Assembly (NCBI GenBank): GCA_900129675.1
Contig: FSRD01000001.1
Span: 8,359,501-8,423,500 of the forward strand
Source of the DNA: Bradyrhizobium erythrophlei
GTDB taxonomy: Bacteria > Pseudomonadota > Alphaproteobacteria > Rhizobiales > Xanthobacteraceae
Direction of reading: 5' to 3'
Length of the DNA: 64,000 bases
Shown here: piece by piece, positions 1-8,734 of the stretch
Numbering within the stretch: position 1 is the first letter of the stretch
Layout of the letters: every line of letters starts with the position of its first letter
Notes under the pieces: model-generated
What the model saw: only the letters and a program-made list of their open reading frames with translations
Told to the model about the DNA's origin: nothing
Databases searched by the model: none
Position numbers and translations under genes: made by a program

Positions 1-1
1 G

Positions 2-85
2 GCAGCCCCTGCGTCCGGTGATGGCTACAGCAAGCCTGCGCGCGACAGCCTCAAAAAGCTGATCGAGAAACCCGCAGGCAAGTAA
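2..85 (+). CDS. cvpA: CvpA family membrane protein, C-terminal end only
   Basis: Only the last 27 codons are in the window. They read in frame to a TAA at 83-85 and end with the basic tail GYSKPARDSLKKLIEK. This kind of tail, directly upstream of purF, is what I know from the CvpA (colicin V production) family in Bradyrhizobium. The gap to purF is 21 bp, so the two are probably cotranscribed. The assignment rests on a short tail plus neighbourhood, so it is moderate. Confidence 0.6.
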   Translation, partial: AAPASGDGYSKPARDSLKKLIEKPAGK

Positions 86-106
86 CTCAAGGCCAAACGA
101 AAGGCG

Positions 107-1624
107 ATGGACGAGATGCAAAACCCTTCAGATCCCGCCGAGCAACTTGACCGAAACTCCGGTCCGATCGAATTGCAGGATGATCTCGAAGGCGACACGC
201 TACGCGAGGAATGCGGCGTGTTCGGCATTTTCGGCCACCCCGAGGCCGCCGCCATCACCGCACTCGGATTGCACGCGCTCCAGCATCGCGGCCAGGAAGC
301 CGCCGGCATCGTTTCCTTCGACGGCAGCCGCTTTCATTCGGAGCGCCGGCTCGGCCTCGTCGGCGACACCTTCTCCCGCCGCGAAGTGATCGAGCGCCTG
401 CCCGGCAACGCCGCGGTCGGCCATGTCCGCTATTCCACCACCGGCGCGACCATCCTGCGCAACGTCCAGCCGCTGTTCGCCGAACTCAATGCCGGCGGCT
501 TCGCGGTCGGCCACAACGGCAACCTCACCAATGGCCTGACGCTGCGTCGCGAGCTCGTCCTCCACGGCGCCATGATGCAGTCGACCACCGACACCGAAGT
601 CATCCTGCATCTGGTCGCGCAGTCCAAGCGCAGCCGCTTCATCGACCGCTTCATCGAGGCGCTGCGCACGATCGAGGGCGCCTATTCGCTGGTGTCGCTG
701 ACCAACAAGAAACTGATCGGCGCGCGCGATCCGCTCGGCATCCGTCCTTTGGTGCTCGGCGATCTCGATGGCCATCCGATCCTGGCGTCGGAAACCTGCG
801 CGCTCGACATGATCGGCGCAAAATATGTCCGCGACGTCGAGCCTGGCGAGATATTGGTGTTCGACGAACAGGGGGCGCACAGCCACAAGCCGTTCCCGCC
901 CAAGCCGCCGCGGCCCTGCATCTTCGAATACATCTATTTCTCGCGGCCGGATTCCATCGTCGGCGGCCGCTCGGTCTATGAAGTCCGCAAGGCCTTCGGC
1001 GCCCAGCTCGCACGCGAAAGCCATGTCGAGGTCGATGTGGTGGTGCCGGTGCCGGATTCCGGCGTCCCTGCCGCGCTCGGTTACAGCCAGCATTCCGGCG
1101 TGCCGTTCGAACTCGGTATCATCCGCAATCACTATGTCGGCCGCACCTTCATCCAGCCGACCCAGAGCGTGCGCGAACTCGGCGTGCGCATGAAGCATTC
1201 GGCCAACCGCGCCGCGATCGAGGGCAAGCGCATCATCCTGATCGACGATTCGCTGGTGCGCGGCACCACTTCGAAGAAGATCGTGCGCATGATGCGCGAT
1301 GCCGGCGCCCGCGAAGTCCATTTCCGCCTCGCCTCGCCGCCGATCCTGTACCCGGACTATTACGGCATCGACCTGCCCGACCGCGGTGGCCTGTTGGCCG
1401 CGACCCACAGCCTCGAAGAAATGCGCGAGATCATCGGCGCGGATTCGCTGGCATTCCTGTCGATCGACGGCATGTACCGCGCCATGGGCGAACCCGGCCG
1501 CGATCCCGCCAATCCGAAATTCTCCGATCACTGCTTTACCGGCGCCTATCCGACCCACCTTACCGACCAGACCCAGGTCGAACCGCAGCCCCGGCAATTG
1601 TCGCTGCTGGCGGAGGCGAGCTGA
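107..1624 (+). CDS. purF: Amidophosphoribosyltransferase
   Basis: Catalyses the first committed step of purine synthesis: PRPP plus glutamine gives 5-phosphoribosylamine. The N-terminal class II glutamine amidotransferase domain starts at the Cys of EECGVFGIFG (about residue 36). The preceding residues would be a propeptide removed to free that Cys, as in other PurF proteins with leaders. The C-terminal phosphoribosyltransferase half carries the PRPP loop IILIDDSLVRGTTSKK (about residue 375). At 505 residues it is full length for the family. ATG 107 follows an AAAGGCG ribosome binding site; ATG 116 is an in-frame alternative. It lies 21 bp after cvpA. Confidence 0.97.
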   Translation: MDEMQNPSDPAEQLDRNSGPIELQDDLEGDTLREECGVFGIFGHPEAAAITALGLHALQHRGQEAAGIVSFDGSRFHSERRLGLVGDTFSRREVIERLPGNAAVGHVRYSTTGATILRNVQPLFAELNAGGFAVGHNGNLTNGLTLRRELVLHGAMMQSTTDTEVILHLVAQSKRSRFIDRFIEALRTIEGAYSLVSLTNKKLIGARDPLGIRPLVLGDLDGHPILASETCALDMIGAKYVRDVEPGEILVFDEQGAHSHKPFPPKPPRPCIFEYIYFSRPDSIVGGRSVYEVRKAFGAQLARESHVEVDVVVPVPDSGVPAALGYSQHSGVPFELGIIRNHYVGRTFIQPTQSVRELGVRMKHSANRAAIEGKRIILIDDSLVRGTTSKKIVRMMRDAGAREVHFRLASPPILYPDYYGIDLPDRGGLLAATHSLEEMREIIGADSLAFLSIDGMYRAMGEPGRDPANPKFSDHCFTGAYPTHLTDQTQVEPQPRQLSLLAEAS

Positions 1625-1702
1625 CGCGAAGCGTCATCCCGAGGCGCGCGTGCGCGAACCCGGGATCTCGAGATTGTCTAGCGACGTTCAAATTACCTCT
1701 GG

Positions 1703-1741
1703 ATTCCGGGTCTGGTCCTTCGGACCATCCCGGAATGACGG
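1703..1741. repeat. Dispersed hairpin repeat (GGTCC-TTC-GGACC core)
   Basis: The segment contains CCGGGTCTGGTCCTTCGGACCATCCCGG, an imperfect palindrome with a GGTCC/GGACC stem. The same unit recurs in opposite orientation at 12693-12799. It lies in the purF-SDR intergenic space and may act as a terminator stem, but no T-run follows. Confidence 0.7.
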
Positions 1742-1754
1742 TGAGATATTTCCT

Positions 1755-1834
1755 CATGCCCGGGCTTGTCCCGGCCATCCACGTCTGTAAAACCCGCCGC
1801 AAAGACGTGGATGCCCGGGACAAGTCCGGGCATG
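1755..1834. repeat. Long intergenic inverted repeat
   Basis: Arms of about 32 bp at 1755-1786 (CATGCCCGGGCTTGTCCCGG and following bases) and 1803-1834 are almost perfectly complementary around a 16-nt loop. This is a strong hairpin of the dispersed palindromic type. It sits 18 bp before the SDR start codon, so it could affect readthrough from purF or translation of the SDR. Confidence 0.8.
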
Positions 1835-1851
1835 ACGAGGTTTAGACAGCC

Positions 1852-2592
1852 ATGACCGCTCCCCTCGCCTCCCGTATCGCCCTCGTCACCGGCGCCTCGC
1901 GCGGCATCGGCTATGCCACGGCGCGCGCGCTCGCCAGGGCCGGCGCGCATGTCGTTGCGGTCGCGCGGACGCAGGGCGGGCTCGAAGAGCTCGATGATGA
2001 GATCAAGAAGGACGGCGGCAGCGCCACGCTGGTGCCGCTCAACCTCACCGATTTCGACGGCATCGCCCGCCTCGGCGCCGCGCTGCATGAACGCCACGGC
2101 AAGCTCGACATCCTCGTCGGCAATGCCGGTGTCGCCGGCCCGTCCTCGCCGCTCGGCCATATCGAACTAAAACCGTGGAACGACGTGATGGCGATCAACG
2201 TCACTGCGAATTTCCAGTTGATCCGCTGCATGGAGCCGTTGCTAAAACAGTCCGACGCCGGCCGCGCCGTGTTCGTGACCTCGGGCGCCGCCAACAAGGC
2301 TGCCGCCTATCTCGGCCCCTATGGCGCATCGAAGGCAGCACTCGAGACGCTGGTGCGAACCTGGGCCAATGAGACCGCGTCGACGCCGATCCGCGTCAAT
2401 TTGTTCAACCCCGGCCCGATCCGTACGCGCATGCGCGCTACCGTATTTCCAGGCGAGGATCCGATGACGCTGGATACGCCGGAGCAGGCCGCGGAATTCA
2501 TCGTGCCGATGTGTTCGCCGGCATGGGGCGAGACCGGCAAGTTCTACGATTACAAGACCCGCACGCTGATGAGCTTTCGGGCGCCGGCGTAG
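1852..2592 (+). CDS. SDR family NAD(P)-dependent oxidoreductase
   Basis: Classical short-chain dehydrogenase/reductase of 246 residues. The cofactor motif TGASRGIG is at about residues 14-21, NAG is near residue 87, and the catalytic Ser (VTSGAANK) and YGASK stretch (about residue 156) are intact, so it should be an active NAD(P)-dependent oxidoreductase. The substrate cannot be read from sequence. It stands alone between purF and the NHL gene, both flanks holding dispersed repeats. The ATG at 1852 lies just after a long hairpin repeat. Confidence 0.9.
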   Translation: MTAPLASRIALVTGASRGIGYATARALARAGAHVVAVARTQGGLEELDDEIKKDGGSATLVPLNLTDFDGIARLGAALHERHGKLDILVGNAGVAGPSSPLGHIELKPWNDVMAINVTANFQLIRCMEPLLKQSDAGRAVFVTSGAANKAAAYLGPYGASKAALETLVRTWANETASTPIRVNLFNPGPIRTRMRATVFPGEDPMTLDTPEQAAEFIVPMCSPAWGETGKFYDYKTRTLMSFRAPA

Positions 2593-2599
2593 ACTCGTG

Positions 2600-2735
2600 T
2601 CCCGGGCGCGATGCATCGCGTAGCGGTGCTTCGCAGAACCGGGACCCAATGTAGGTGAGCAAGCATGGGCCCCGGCTCTGCAGCGCACCGCTCCGCGCTG
2701 CGCTGCGTCCGGGGCACGCAACACCTGCAATTGAC
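2600..2735. repeat. Dispersed intergenic repeat
   Basis: Contains partly palindromic segments (TCCCGGGCGCGATGCATCGCGTAGCG and GCGCTGCGCTGCGTCCGGGGCACG) of the type scattered through Bradyrhizobium intergenic regions. No coding signal was seen between the SDR stop and the NHL start. Confidence 0.5.
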
Positions 2736-2809
2736 TCGTGCCCCTCCCCACGATTGACTGCGCCCCCAAGCGGGAAAACCCGCCAATAAAATCGAGGGAG
2801 AAAGCCAAG

Positions 2810-3967
2810 ATGCGGATGTTCAATCGCGCGCGCCCGATACCTGCCGTCACACGTCTCACCAAAACGCTTTACGCCTGCATCGCTGCCGCCGCTCTGGTCG
2901 GCGCGCCCCAGCTTTCGCACACCGCGCAGGCCGGCGAGATCCCGACATTTGCGGTCGACGCGGCCTGGCCAAAGCCGCTGCCGAACAACTGGATCCTCGG
3001 CCAGGTCGGCGGCATCACCGTTGACTGGCAGGGCCACATCTGGGTGATCCATCGCCCGCGCTCGCTGACCGACGACGAGAAGGGTGCGACGCTCAATCCG
3101 CCGGGTTCGAAATGCTGCGTGTCGGCGCCGCCGGTGCTGGAGTTCGATGTCGACTGCAATCTGCTGCGCTCGTGGGGCGGCCCCGGCGAAGGCTATGAAT
3201 GGGTCGGCCGCGAACACGGCATCGAAGTCGACGAACGCGGCTTCGTCTGGATCGGCGGCAATGCCGACAACGACAACGCGATCCTGAAATTCACCCTCGA
3301 CGGCAAGTTCGTGTCGCAGATCGGCAAGATCGCGCCGAGCAAGGGAAGCAACGACACCACCCAGCTAGGCAAACCGGCCGAGACCGCGATCGACAAGGAC
3401 GCCAACGAAATCTACGTCGCCGACGGTTATGGCAACCGCCGCGTCATCGTGTTCGACGCCACGACCGGCGCCTACAAGCGGCACTGGGGTGCTTACGGCC
3501 ACGTGCCCAACGACGACAAGCAGCCGCCATACGATCCCAAGGCCCCGGCGCCGCAGCAATTCGCCAATCCCGTGCACTGCGTGAAGATCGCCAATGACGG
3601 GCTGGTCTATGTCTGCGACCGCATCAACGACCGTATCCAGGTGTTCAAGAAGGACGGCACCTTCGTGAAGGAGTGGTTCTACGAGAAGAACACGCTCGGC
3701 AACGGCGCGGTCTGGGACATCGCGATCTGGCCCGATCCGAAGCAGACCTGGCTGCTGAGCGCCGACGGCGAAAACAACGAAATCCGGGTGCTGAAACGCG
3801 ACGACGGTACCGTGGTCGGCAGCTTTGGCCGCAACGGCCGCAACGCCGGACAATTCCACTGGATTCACGCCATGGCGGTGGACGCCAAGGGCAACGTTTA
3901 TACCGCCGAAGTCGATACCGGCAAGCGGATCCAGAAGTTCAAACTGACCTCGGACGCGCTACGATAG
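2810..3967 (+). CDS. Secreted NHL-repeat (six-bladed propeller) protein
   Basis: The 385-residue product has a basic N-terminus, a hydrophobic stretch (TLYACIAAAALVGAP) and an A-Q-A-type cleavage region, so it is probably exported. The mature part has repeated blades (GRNAGQFHWIHAMAVDAKGN, VYTAEVDTGKRIQKF) as in NHL proteins and the propeller of peptidyl-alpha-hydroxyglycine alpha-amidating lyases; enzymatic activity is unproven. ATG 2810 was chosen because GAGGGAG lies 10 bp upstream and the signal peptide begins there. It is followed 104 bp later by a binding-protein gene, suggesting an operon. Confidence 0.85.
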   Translation: MRMFNRARPIPAVTRLTKTLYACIAAAALVGAPQLSHTAQAGEIPTFAVDAAWPKPLPNNWILGQVGGITVDWQGHIWVIHRPRSLTDDEKGATLNPPGSKCCVSAPPVLEFDVDCNLLRSWGGPGEGYEWVGREHGIEVDERGFVWIGGNADNDNAILKFTLDGKFVSQIGKIAPSKGSNDTTQLGKPAETAIDKDANEIYVADGYGNRRVIVFDATTGAYKRHWGAYGHVPNDDKQPPYDPKAPAPQQFANPVHCVKIANDGLVYVCDRINDRIQVFKKDGTFVKEWFYEKNTLGNGAVWDIAIWPDPKQTWLLSADGENNEIRVLKRDDGTVVGSFGRNGRNAGQFHWIHAMAVDAKGNVYTAEVDTGKRIQKFKLTSDALR

Positions 3968-4071
3968 GCGGATTGCCGGGCACATCGGAACCAACTAACA
4001 CGATCGCAGTCCAGTCGGATCAAGGCCTCGAGCGAAGAAGGCCACCCGGCGACCACAGAGGGAGGGAATAC

Positions 4072-5298
4072 ATGACCACACTTTATGCGCGGCGCCTCGC
4101 CGCGCTGATCACCGTTGCCGGCATTGGCCTTGCCGCGCCTGCATTCGCTCAGGACAAGACCGTCAAGATCGGCGTGTTGAACGACATGTCGAGCCTTTAC
4201 GCTGATATCGGCGGTCCCAATTCGGTGGTCGCCATCAAGATGGCGGTCGAGGACTCCGGCCTTGCCGCCAAGGGCTGGAAGATCGACGTCCTGAGCGGCG
4301 ATCACCAGAACAAGCCCGACGTCGGCACCAACCTCGCACGGCAATGGATCGACAACGAGAAGGTCGACGCGATCGCCGATACGCCGAACTCCGGCGTCGC
4401 ACTCGCCGTCAACAATCTCGTCAGGGACAAGAATATCGTCCTGCTCAACTCCGGTGCTGCGACCGCCGATCTCACCGGCAAGGCCTGCACGCCGAACACG
4501 GTCTCCTTCACCTACGACACCTACATGCTGGCCAACGGCACCGGCAAGGCGCTGACCAAGGCCGGCGGCGACACCTGGTTCTTCCTGACCGCCGATTACG
4601 CCTTCGGCGCGGCGCTCGAACGTGACACCACGGCGGTCGTGTCAGCCAATGGCGGCAAGGTGCTGGGCGGGGTGAAGCATCCGATCAACTCGTCGGATTT
4701 TTCATCCTTCCTGCTGCAGGCGCAGTCCTCGAAGGCAAAAGTGGTCGGGCTCGCCAATGCCGGCGGCGACACCACCAATGCGATCAAGCAGGCGTCCGAG
4801 TTCGGCATTGTCGCGGGCGGCCAGAAGCTCGCAGCATTGCTGCTCTTCATCAACGACGTGCATTCGCTCGGCCTGAAGACCGCGCACGGGCTCACCTTCA
4901 CGGAATCCTTCTACTGGGACATGAACGACAAGACCCGCGAATGGTCCAAGCGTTTCCAGAAACTGTCGCCGAAGGGCACGATGCCCTCGATGACGGTGGC
5001 CGGAAACTATGCCGCGGTCCTGCACTACCTGAAAGCAATGGAAGCGCTCGGCGGCAATCCGCATGACGGTGCCAAAGTCGTCGCCAAGATGAAGGAAATT
5101 CCGACCGACGATCCCTTGTTCGGCAAGGGCCCGCTGCGCATCGACGGCCGCCGCATCATTCCGGCCTATCTGTTCGAAGTGAAGAAGCCGGAAGAGTCGA
5201 AATATCCCTGGGACTATTACAAGCTGATCGCCTCCATCTCGCCGGAAGACGCGGCCAAGCCGCTCGAGGCCAACGAGTGCCCGCTGGTGAAGAAATAA
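4072..5298 (+). CDS. Periplasmic ABC-transporter substrate-binding protein (LivK type)
   Basis: The 408-residue protein has a signal peptide ending AFAQ. Its mature part begins DKTVKIGVLNDMSS, a type I periplasmic binding fold of the branched-chain amino acid/amide family. Long identical blocks (SGDHQNKPD, NSGVALAVNN, TADYAFGAALERDT) show it is a close paralogue of the livK gene at 19195-20415. No permease or ATPase gene is next to it, so it probably docks on another transporter, possibly the liv system here. GGAGGG just upstream supports ATG 4072. It lies downstream of the NHL gene. Confidence 0.93.
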   Translation: MTTLYARRLAALITVAGIGLAAPAFAQDKTVKIGVLNDMSSLYADIGGPNSVVAIKMAVEDSGLAAKGWKIDVLSGDHQNKPDVGTNLARQWIDNEKVDAIADTPNSGVALAVNNLVRDKNIVLLNSGAATADLTGKACTPNTVSFTYDTYMLANGTGKALTKAGGDTWFFLTADYAFGAALERDTTAVVSANGGKVLGGVKHPINSSDFSSFLLQAQSSKAKVVGLANAGGDTTNAIKQASEFGIVAGGQKLAALLLFINDVHSLGLKTAHGLTFTESFYWDMNDKTREWSKRFQKLSPKGTMPSMTVAGNYAAVLHYLKAMEALGGNPHDGAKVVAKMKEIPTDDPLFGKGPLRIDGRRIIPAYLFEVKKPEESKYPWDYYKLIASISPEDAAKPLEANECPLVKK

Positions 5299-5310
5299 TC
5301 GGAACGATCG

Positions 5311-5431
5311 GTAGGTGGGCAAAGCCAACGGGTCGCGCGAACGCGCGCCCGTTGATAAACTCCGCGTGCCCACCACCTCTCGTGCAGTGAGAACGGTGGG
5401 CACGGCGCACGTGCGCCTTTGCCCACCCTAC
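5311..5431. repeat. Candidate MITE-like element with inverted ends
   Basis: A 121-bp segment bounded by GTAGGTGGGCAAAG and its near complement CTTTGCCCACCCTAC, with further internal GTGCCCACC/GGTGGGCAC complementarity. It fills the gap between two convergent genes and carries no gene. The folded structure could also act as a bidirectional terminator. Confidence 0.7.
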
Positions 5432-5437
5432 AATTTC

Positions 5438-6685
5438 CTACGATCTCTTGCCCGCCAGCGTCCGCAGCGCGATCACCAGCGCCAGCAGCAGCAGCGCCGA
5501 TGCGAGATAGAACGGCGCGCCCGGTAGTTTGAACGGCGCATTTGCGCCGATGAACCAGGCGAATGTCAGCGTGAACAGGAACGGCCCGATCAGCTGCGAG
5601 ACGCTCTGCACGCTGTTGGTGGCGCCCTGCAACTGGCCCTGCTGGTCGGGCGCCACCAGTTGCGTCGTCAGCGCCTGGGTCGCGGCGCCCGAGATGCCCC
5701 ACAACGCCATCACGGGAATGCCGACCCAGAACAGCGGCCCGCTTGGCGCCGCACCGAAGATGAAGAAGCCGACGGCGCCGCAGGCCAGGCCGAACATCAG
5801 GGCGCGCCGTTCGCCGAACCGCCGGACGATCGGGCCGATGGTCGTGCCCTGCACCACCATCGCGCAGATGCCGACCAGCGCCAGCGTGGCGCCGACCGTG
5901 GTCGAATCCCAGCCGTAGCGATAGGTCGCGTACAGCACGAAGGTCGAGGGCAGCACGACATGCGCGAGCTGCGCAAAGAAATTCGCCAGCGACAGGCCGG
6001 CAAGCACCCGGTTCGAACGCAGCAAGTGCAGCGCCCCGATCGGGTTCGCGCTCTTCCAGCGGAATGGCGAGCGGCGCGCCGGGGGCAGCGATTCCGGCAG
6101 GATCAGCAGGCCGTACATCGCATTGGCAAAGCTCAATCCCGCCGCCACCCAGAACGGCAGCCGTGGATCGAAGCCCCCAAGCAGCCCGCCCAGCGCAGGC
6201 CCCAGGATAAATCCGGCGCCGAAGGCGACGCCGATCTTGCCGAATACGGTCGCGCGTTTTTCCGGCGGCGTGACGTCGGTGATGTAGGCGAACGCGGTCG
6301 AGATGCTGGCCGAGGTGATGCCCGAAATCACCCGGCCGACGAACAGCCAGATCAGCGACGGCGCCAGCGCCATCAGCACGTAGTCCGCCCCAAGGCCGAA
6401 ATTCGACAACAGCACCACCGGCCGCCGGCCGAACCGGTCCGACAGCCCGCCCAGAATCGGCGAGAACAGGAACTGCATCAGCGCCCAGGCGGTGCCGAAC
6501 AGACCGAAGATGCGCGCCGCATTCGCGGTATCGTTGTTGACGAAACTCTCGATCAGTTTGGGCAGGATCGGAATGATGACGCCGAGCGCCAGCGTATCGA
6601 GCAAAATGGTGACGAAGATAAAAATCACCGCCGCGCCGCGCGCCGGAGGTGTTTCAACCACACCGTTCGCGGCCTGCTCGCTCAT
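5438..6685 (-). CDS. MFS transporter (TetA/TCR-like)
   Basis: A 415-residue protein with 12 predicted hydrophobic helices. The loop 2-3 signature GGLSDRFGRRPVVL typical of drug:H+ antiporters is near residue 80. A drug or metabolite efflux role is likely; the substrate is unknown. Its ATG (6685-6683) overlaps the TGA of der (6684-6682) as ATGA, so translation is probably coupled to der. Confidence 0.9.
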   Translation of the reverse strand: MSEQAANGVVETPPARGAAVIFIFVTILLDTLALGVIIPILPKLIESFVNNDTANAARIFGLFGTAWALMQFLFSPILGGLSDRFGRRPVVLLSNFGLGADYVLMALAPSLIWLFVGRVISGITSASISTAFAYITDVTPPEKRATVFGKIGVAFGAGFILGPALGGLLGGFDPRLPFWVAAGLSFANAMYGLLILPESLPPARRSPFRWKSANPIGALHLLRSNRVLAGLSLANFFAQLAHVVLPSTFVLYATYRYGWDSTTVGATLALVGICAMVVQGTTIGPIVRRFGERRALMFGLACGAVGFFIFGAAPSGPLFWVGIPVMALWGISGAATQALTTQLVAPDQQGQLQGATNSVQSVSQLIGPFLFTLTFAWFIGANAPFKLPGAPFYLASALLLLALVIALRTLAGKRS

Positions 6686-8067
6686 GACGGCCGTTTGCGC
6701 TTGTGGGCGAACGGATTTTCTTTCTCGCGCAGCGATATCCGCACCGGCGTGCCCGGCAGCTCGAAGAATTCGCGCAGGGAATTGACGAGATAGCGCAAAT
6801 AGGATTTCGGCACGGCATCGGCGCGCGAGCAGAACAGGATGAAGCTCGGCGGCCGCGCCTTGGCCTGCGTGATATAGTTCAGCTTCAATCGCCGCCCCGA
6901 GACCGCAGGCGGCGGGTTGGCGTCGACCGCCTGCTCGAACCAGCGATTGAGTGCCGCCGTCGGCACGCGCCGGTTCCACACCGCGTAGGCTTCCTGGATC
7001 GCCGTCATCAGGCGGTCGATGCCCTCGCCCATCAGGCCCGACACCGCGACGACGGGCGCGCCTTTGACCTGCGGCAGCAGATGATCGACATCGACGCGCA
7101 ACGCTGAGATCAGATTGCCCTTGCGCTCCATCAGATCCCACTTGTTGACCGCGATCACGAGCGCCCGGCCCTCGCGCTCGATCAGGTCGGCGATGCGCAA
7201 ATCCTGCTCCTCGAACCTGTTCTGCGAGTCCATCATCAGCACGACCACTTCGGCAAAGCGTATCGCGCGCAACGCGTCCGCCACCGAGAGTTTTTCCAGC
7301 TTTTCCTCGATCCGCGAGCGCCGCCGCAATCCGGCGGTATCGAACACCCGGAAATCGCGCCCCTGCCAATTGATCTCGACGGAAATGGAATCGCGCGTGG
7401 TGCCGGCTTCGGGGCTGGTCAGCAAGCGCTCCTCGCCAAGCAGATGGTTGATCAGCGTGGATTTGCCGGCATTGGGACGGCCGACGATGGCGACGCGAAT
7501 CGGACGCGTCGCCAGATCCTCGTCGGATTCGATGACGTCGTCATCGTCGAATTCCTCGCGCTCCTCGACCGGCTCCGGCATCAGCACGCGCAACGCGTCG
7601 TAGAGATCGCTCAAGCCTTCGGCATGCTCGGCCGAGATCTGGATCGGATCGCCGAGACCGAGCGCATAGGATTCCATCGCGCCGAGTTCGCCGTGCCGGC
7701 CCTCGCTCTTGTTGGCGACCAGCACCACCGGCTTGTTGGCGCGGCGCGCGAAATCGGCAAAGGCGCGATCGTTCGGCGTCAGACCCGCGCGGGCGTCGAT
7801 CACGAACATCAGGGCGTCGGCGAGCGCAATTGCGATTTCGGTCTGCTCCTGCATCCGCGCCGTCAGCGACCCCTTGGCGCCCTCGTCGAGGCCGGCGGTA
7901 TCGATGATGGTGAATTCGAGATCGCCGAGACGCCCCTGTCCCTCGCGGCGGTCGCGGGTGACGCCGGGCTCGTCATCGACCAGCGCGAGCTTCTGCCCAA
8001 CCAGCCGGTTGAACAGCGTCGATTTTCCGACATTGGGCCGGCCGATAATGGCGAAGGTGAAAGACAT
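6682..8067 (-). CDS. der: Ribosome-assembly GTPase Der (EngA)
   Basis: Tandem GTPase needed for 50S subunit maturation. Two G1 loops are visible, GRPNVGKST (about residues 8-16) and GRPNAGKST (about 200), each with DTAG and NK(S/W)D-type motifs, followed by a C-terminal KH-like domain. At 461 residues it matches the family. An acidic linker (FDDDDVIESDEDLA) joins the two G domains. It lies downstream of the lipoprotein and YfgM-like genes and is coupled to the MFS gene. Confidence 0.97.
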   Translation of the reverse strand: MSFTFAIIGRPNVGKSTLFNRLVGQKLALVDDEPGVTRDRREGQGRLGDLEFTIIDTAGLDEGAKGSLTARMQEQTEIAIALADALMFVIDARAGLTPNDRAFADFARRANKPVVLVANKSEGRHGELGAMESYALGLGDPIQISAEHAEGLSDLYDALRVLMPEPVEEREEFDDDDVIESDEDLATRPIRVAIVGRPNAGKSTLINHLLGEERLLTSPEAGTTRDSISVEINWQGRDFRVFDTAGLRRRSRIEEKLEKLSVADALRAIRFAEVVVLMMDSQNRFEEQDLRIADLIEREGRALVIAVNKWDLMERKGNLISALRVDVDHLLPQVKGAPVVAVSGLMGEGIDRLMTAIQEAYAVWNRRVPTAALNRWFEQAVDANPPPAVSGRRLKLNYITQAKARPPSFILFCSRADAVPKSYLRYLVNSLREFFELPGTPVRISLREKENPFAHKRKRPS

Positions 8068-8120
8068 AAGAAATCCGTTCGCCCGTCAGGACGCGGGTGT
8101 CAATGAGCTGAAAACAAAAC

Positions 8121-8705
8121 CTAGCGCGTGAAGGTGCCGCTCGGCATCGGTGCCGGGAATGGCGCGGCGGATTGTTGCGCCGGGTTGGCCGGTTGGGCGG
8201 CCGGCTGAGCGCTCTGATCAGACGGCGGCGCGGTGGTCCGCTTGCGCACGATCTTTTTGGGCTTGGGTGCCGGCGGTGCGGCGGAGGTGCTGCCCTCTTC
8301 CTCCGGCACGGCGTTGGGATCGGCCGCGGTGGCGGCGGGCGCAGCCGCAGGCTCGGTGCCGGCCGCAGCGGGCGGTTTACCCTTGCCCTTCGCCGATCGC
8401 TTGCCCTTCGGCGCCGGCGCCGCCTCGGGCGGCGGAGCCTCGGCAGGCGCCGCCGCGGCGGCGTTTTGCTGGTCGATCTGCTCCTGCCGGGAGCCCTTGT
8501 ACAATTCCTTCGGCACGCCCTGCTCGAGGCCCGGCACGCCATCCGGGAATACCGGCTTGCGCTCACCGGGCAGCTTTTTCTTGGTGTCGAGGAAGTCGAG
8601 CAGATCGGAGGGATCGAAATTGCTCAGGCTGCTCGAACAGCCCGCCAGCACGCCCGACAGCGCGATGACGACGGCGGCTGCGATCAAACGTTGTGAGCGG
8701 CGCAT
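8121..8705 (-). CDS. Proline/alanine-rich lipoprotein of unknown function
   Basis: The 194-residue product starts MRRSQRLIAAAVVIALSG and has a lipobox LAGC with Cys at residue 23, so it should be a membrane-anchored lipoprotein. A short conserved-looking head (DPSDLLDFLDTKKKLPGERK) is followed by a long low-complexity Ala/Pro/Lys-rich tail, probably disordered. ATG 8705 is preferred over an in-frame TTG at 8723 because the signal peptide starts there with GAGTGAGAG upstream. It occupies the slot where bamB sits between yfgM and der in Escherichia coli, but no beta-propeller repeats are visible. Confidence 0.75.
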   Translation of the reverse strand: MRRSQRLIAAAVVIALSGVLAGCSSSLSNFDPSDLLDFLDTKKKLPGERKPVFPDGVPGLEQGVPKELYKGSRQEQIDQQNAAAAAPAEAPPPEAAPAPKGKRSAKGKGKPPAAAGTEPAAAPAATAADPNAVPEEEGSTSAAPPAPKPKKIVRKRTTAPPSDQSAQPAAQPANPAQQSAAPFPAPMPSGTFTR

Positions 8706-8734
8706 GGTCGATCTCTCACTCAACTCGTTTGCGG

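Noticed and set aside
200..1597. Long minus-strand open frame opposite purF
   Set aside because: A shadow of the GC-rich purF codons; the translation has no recognisable features.
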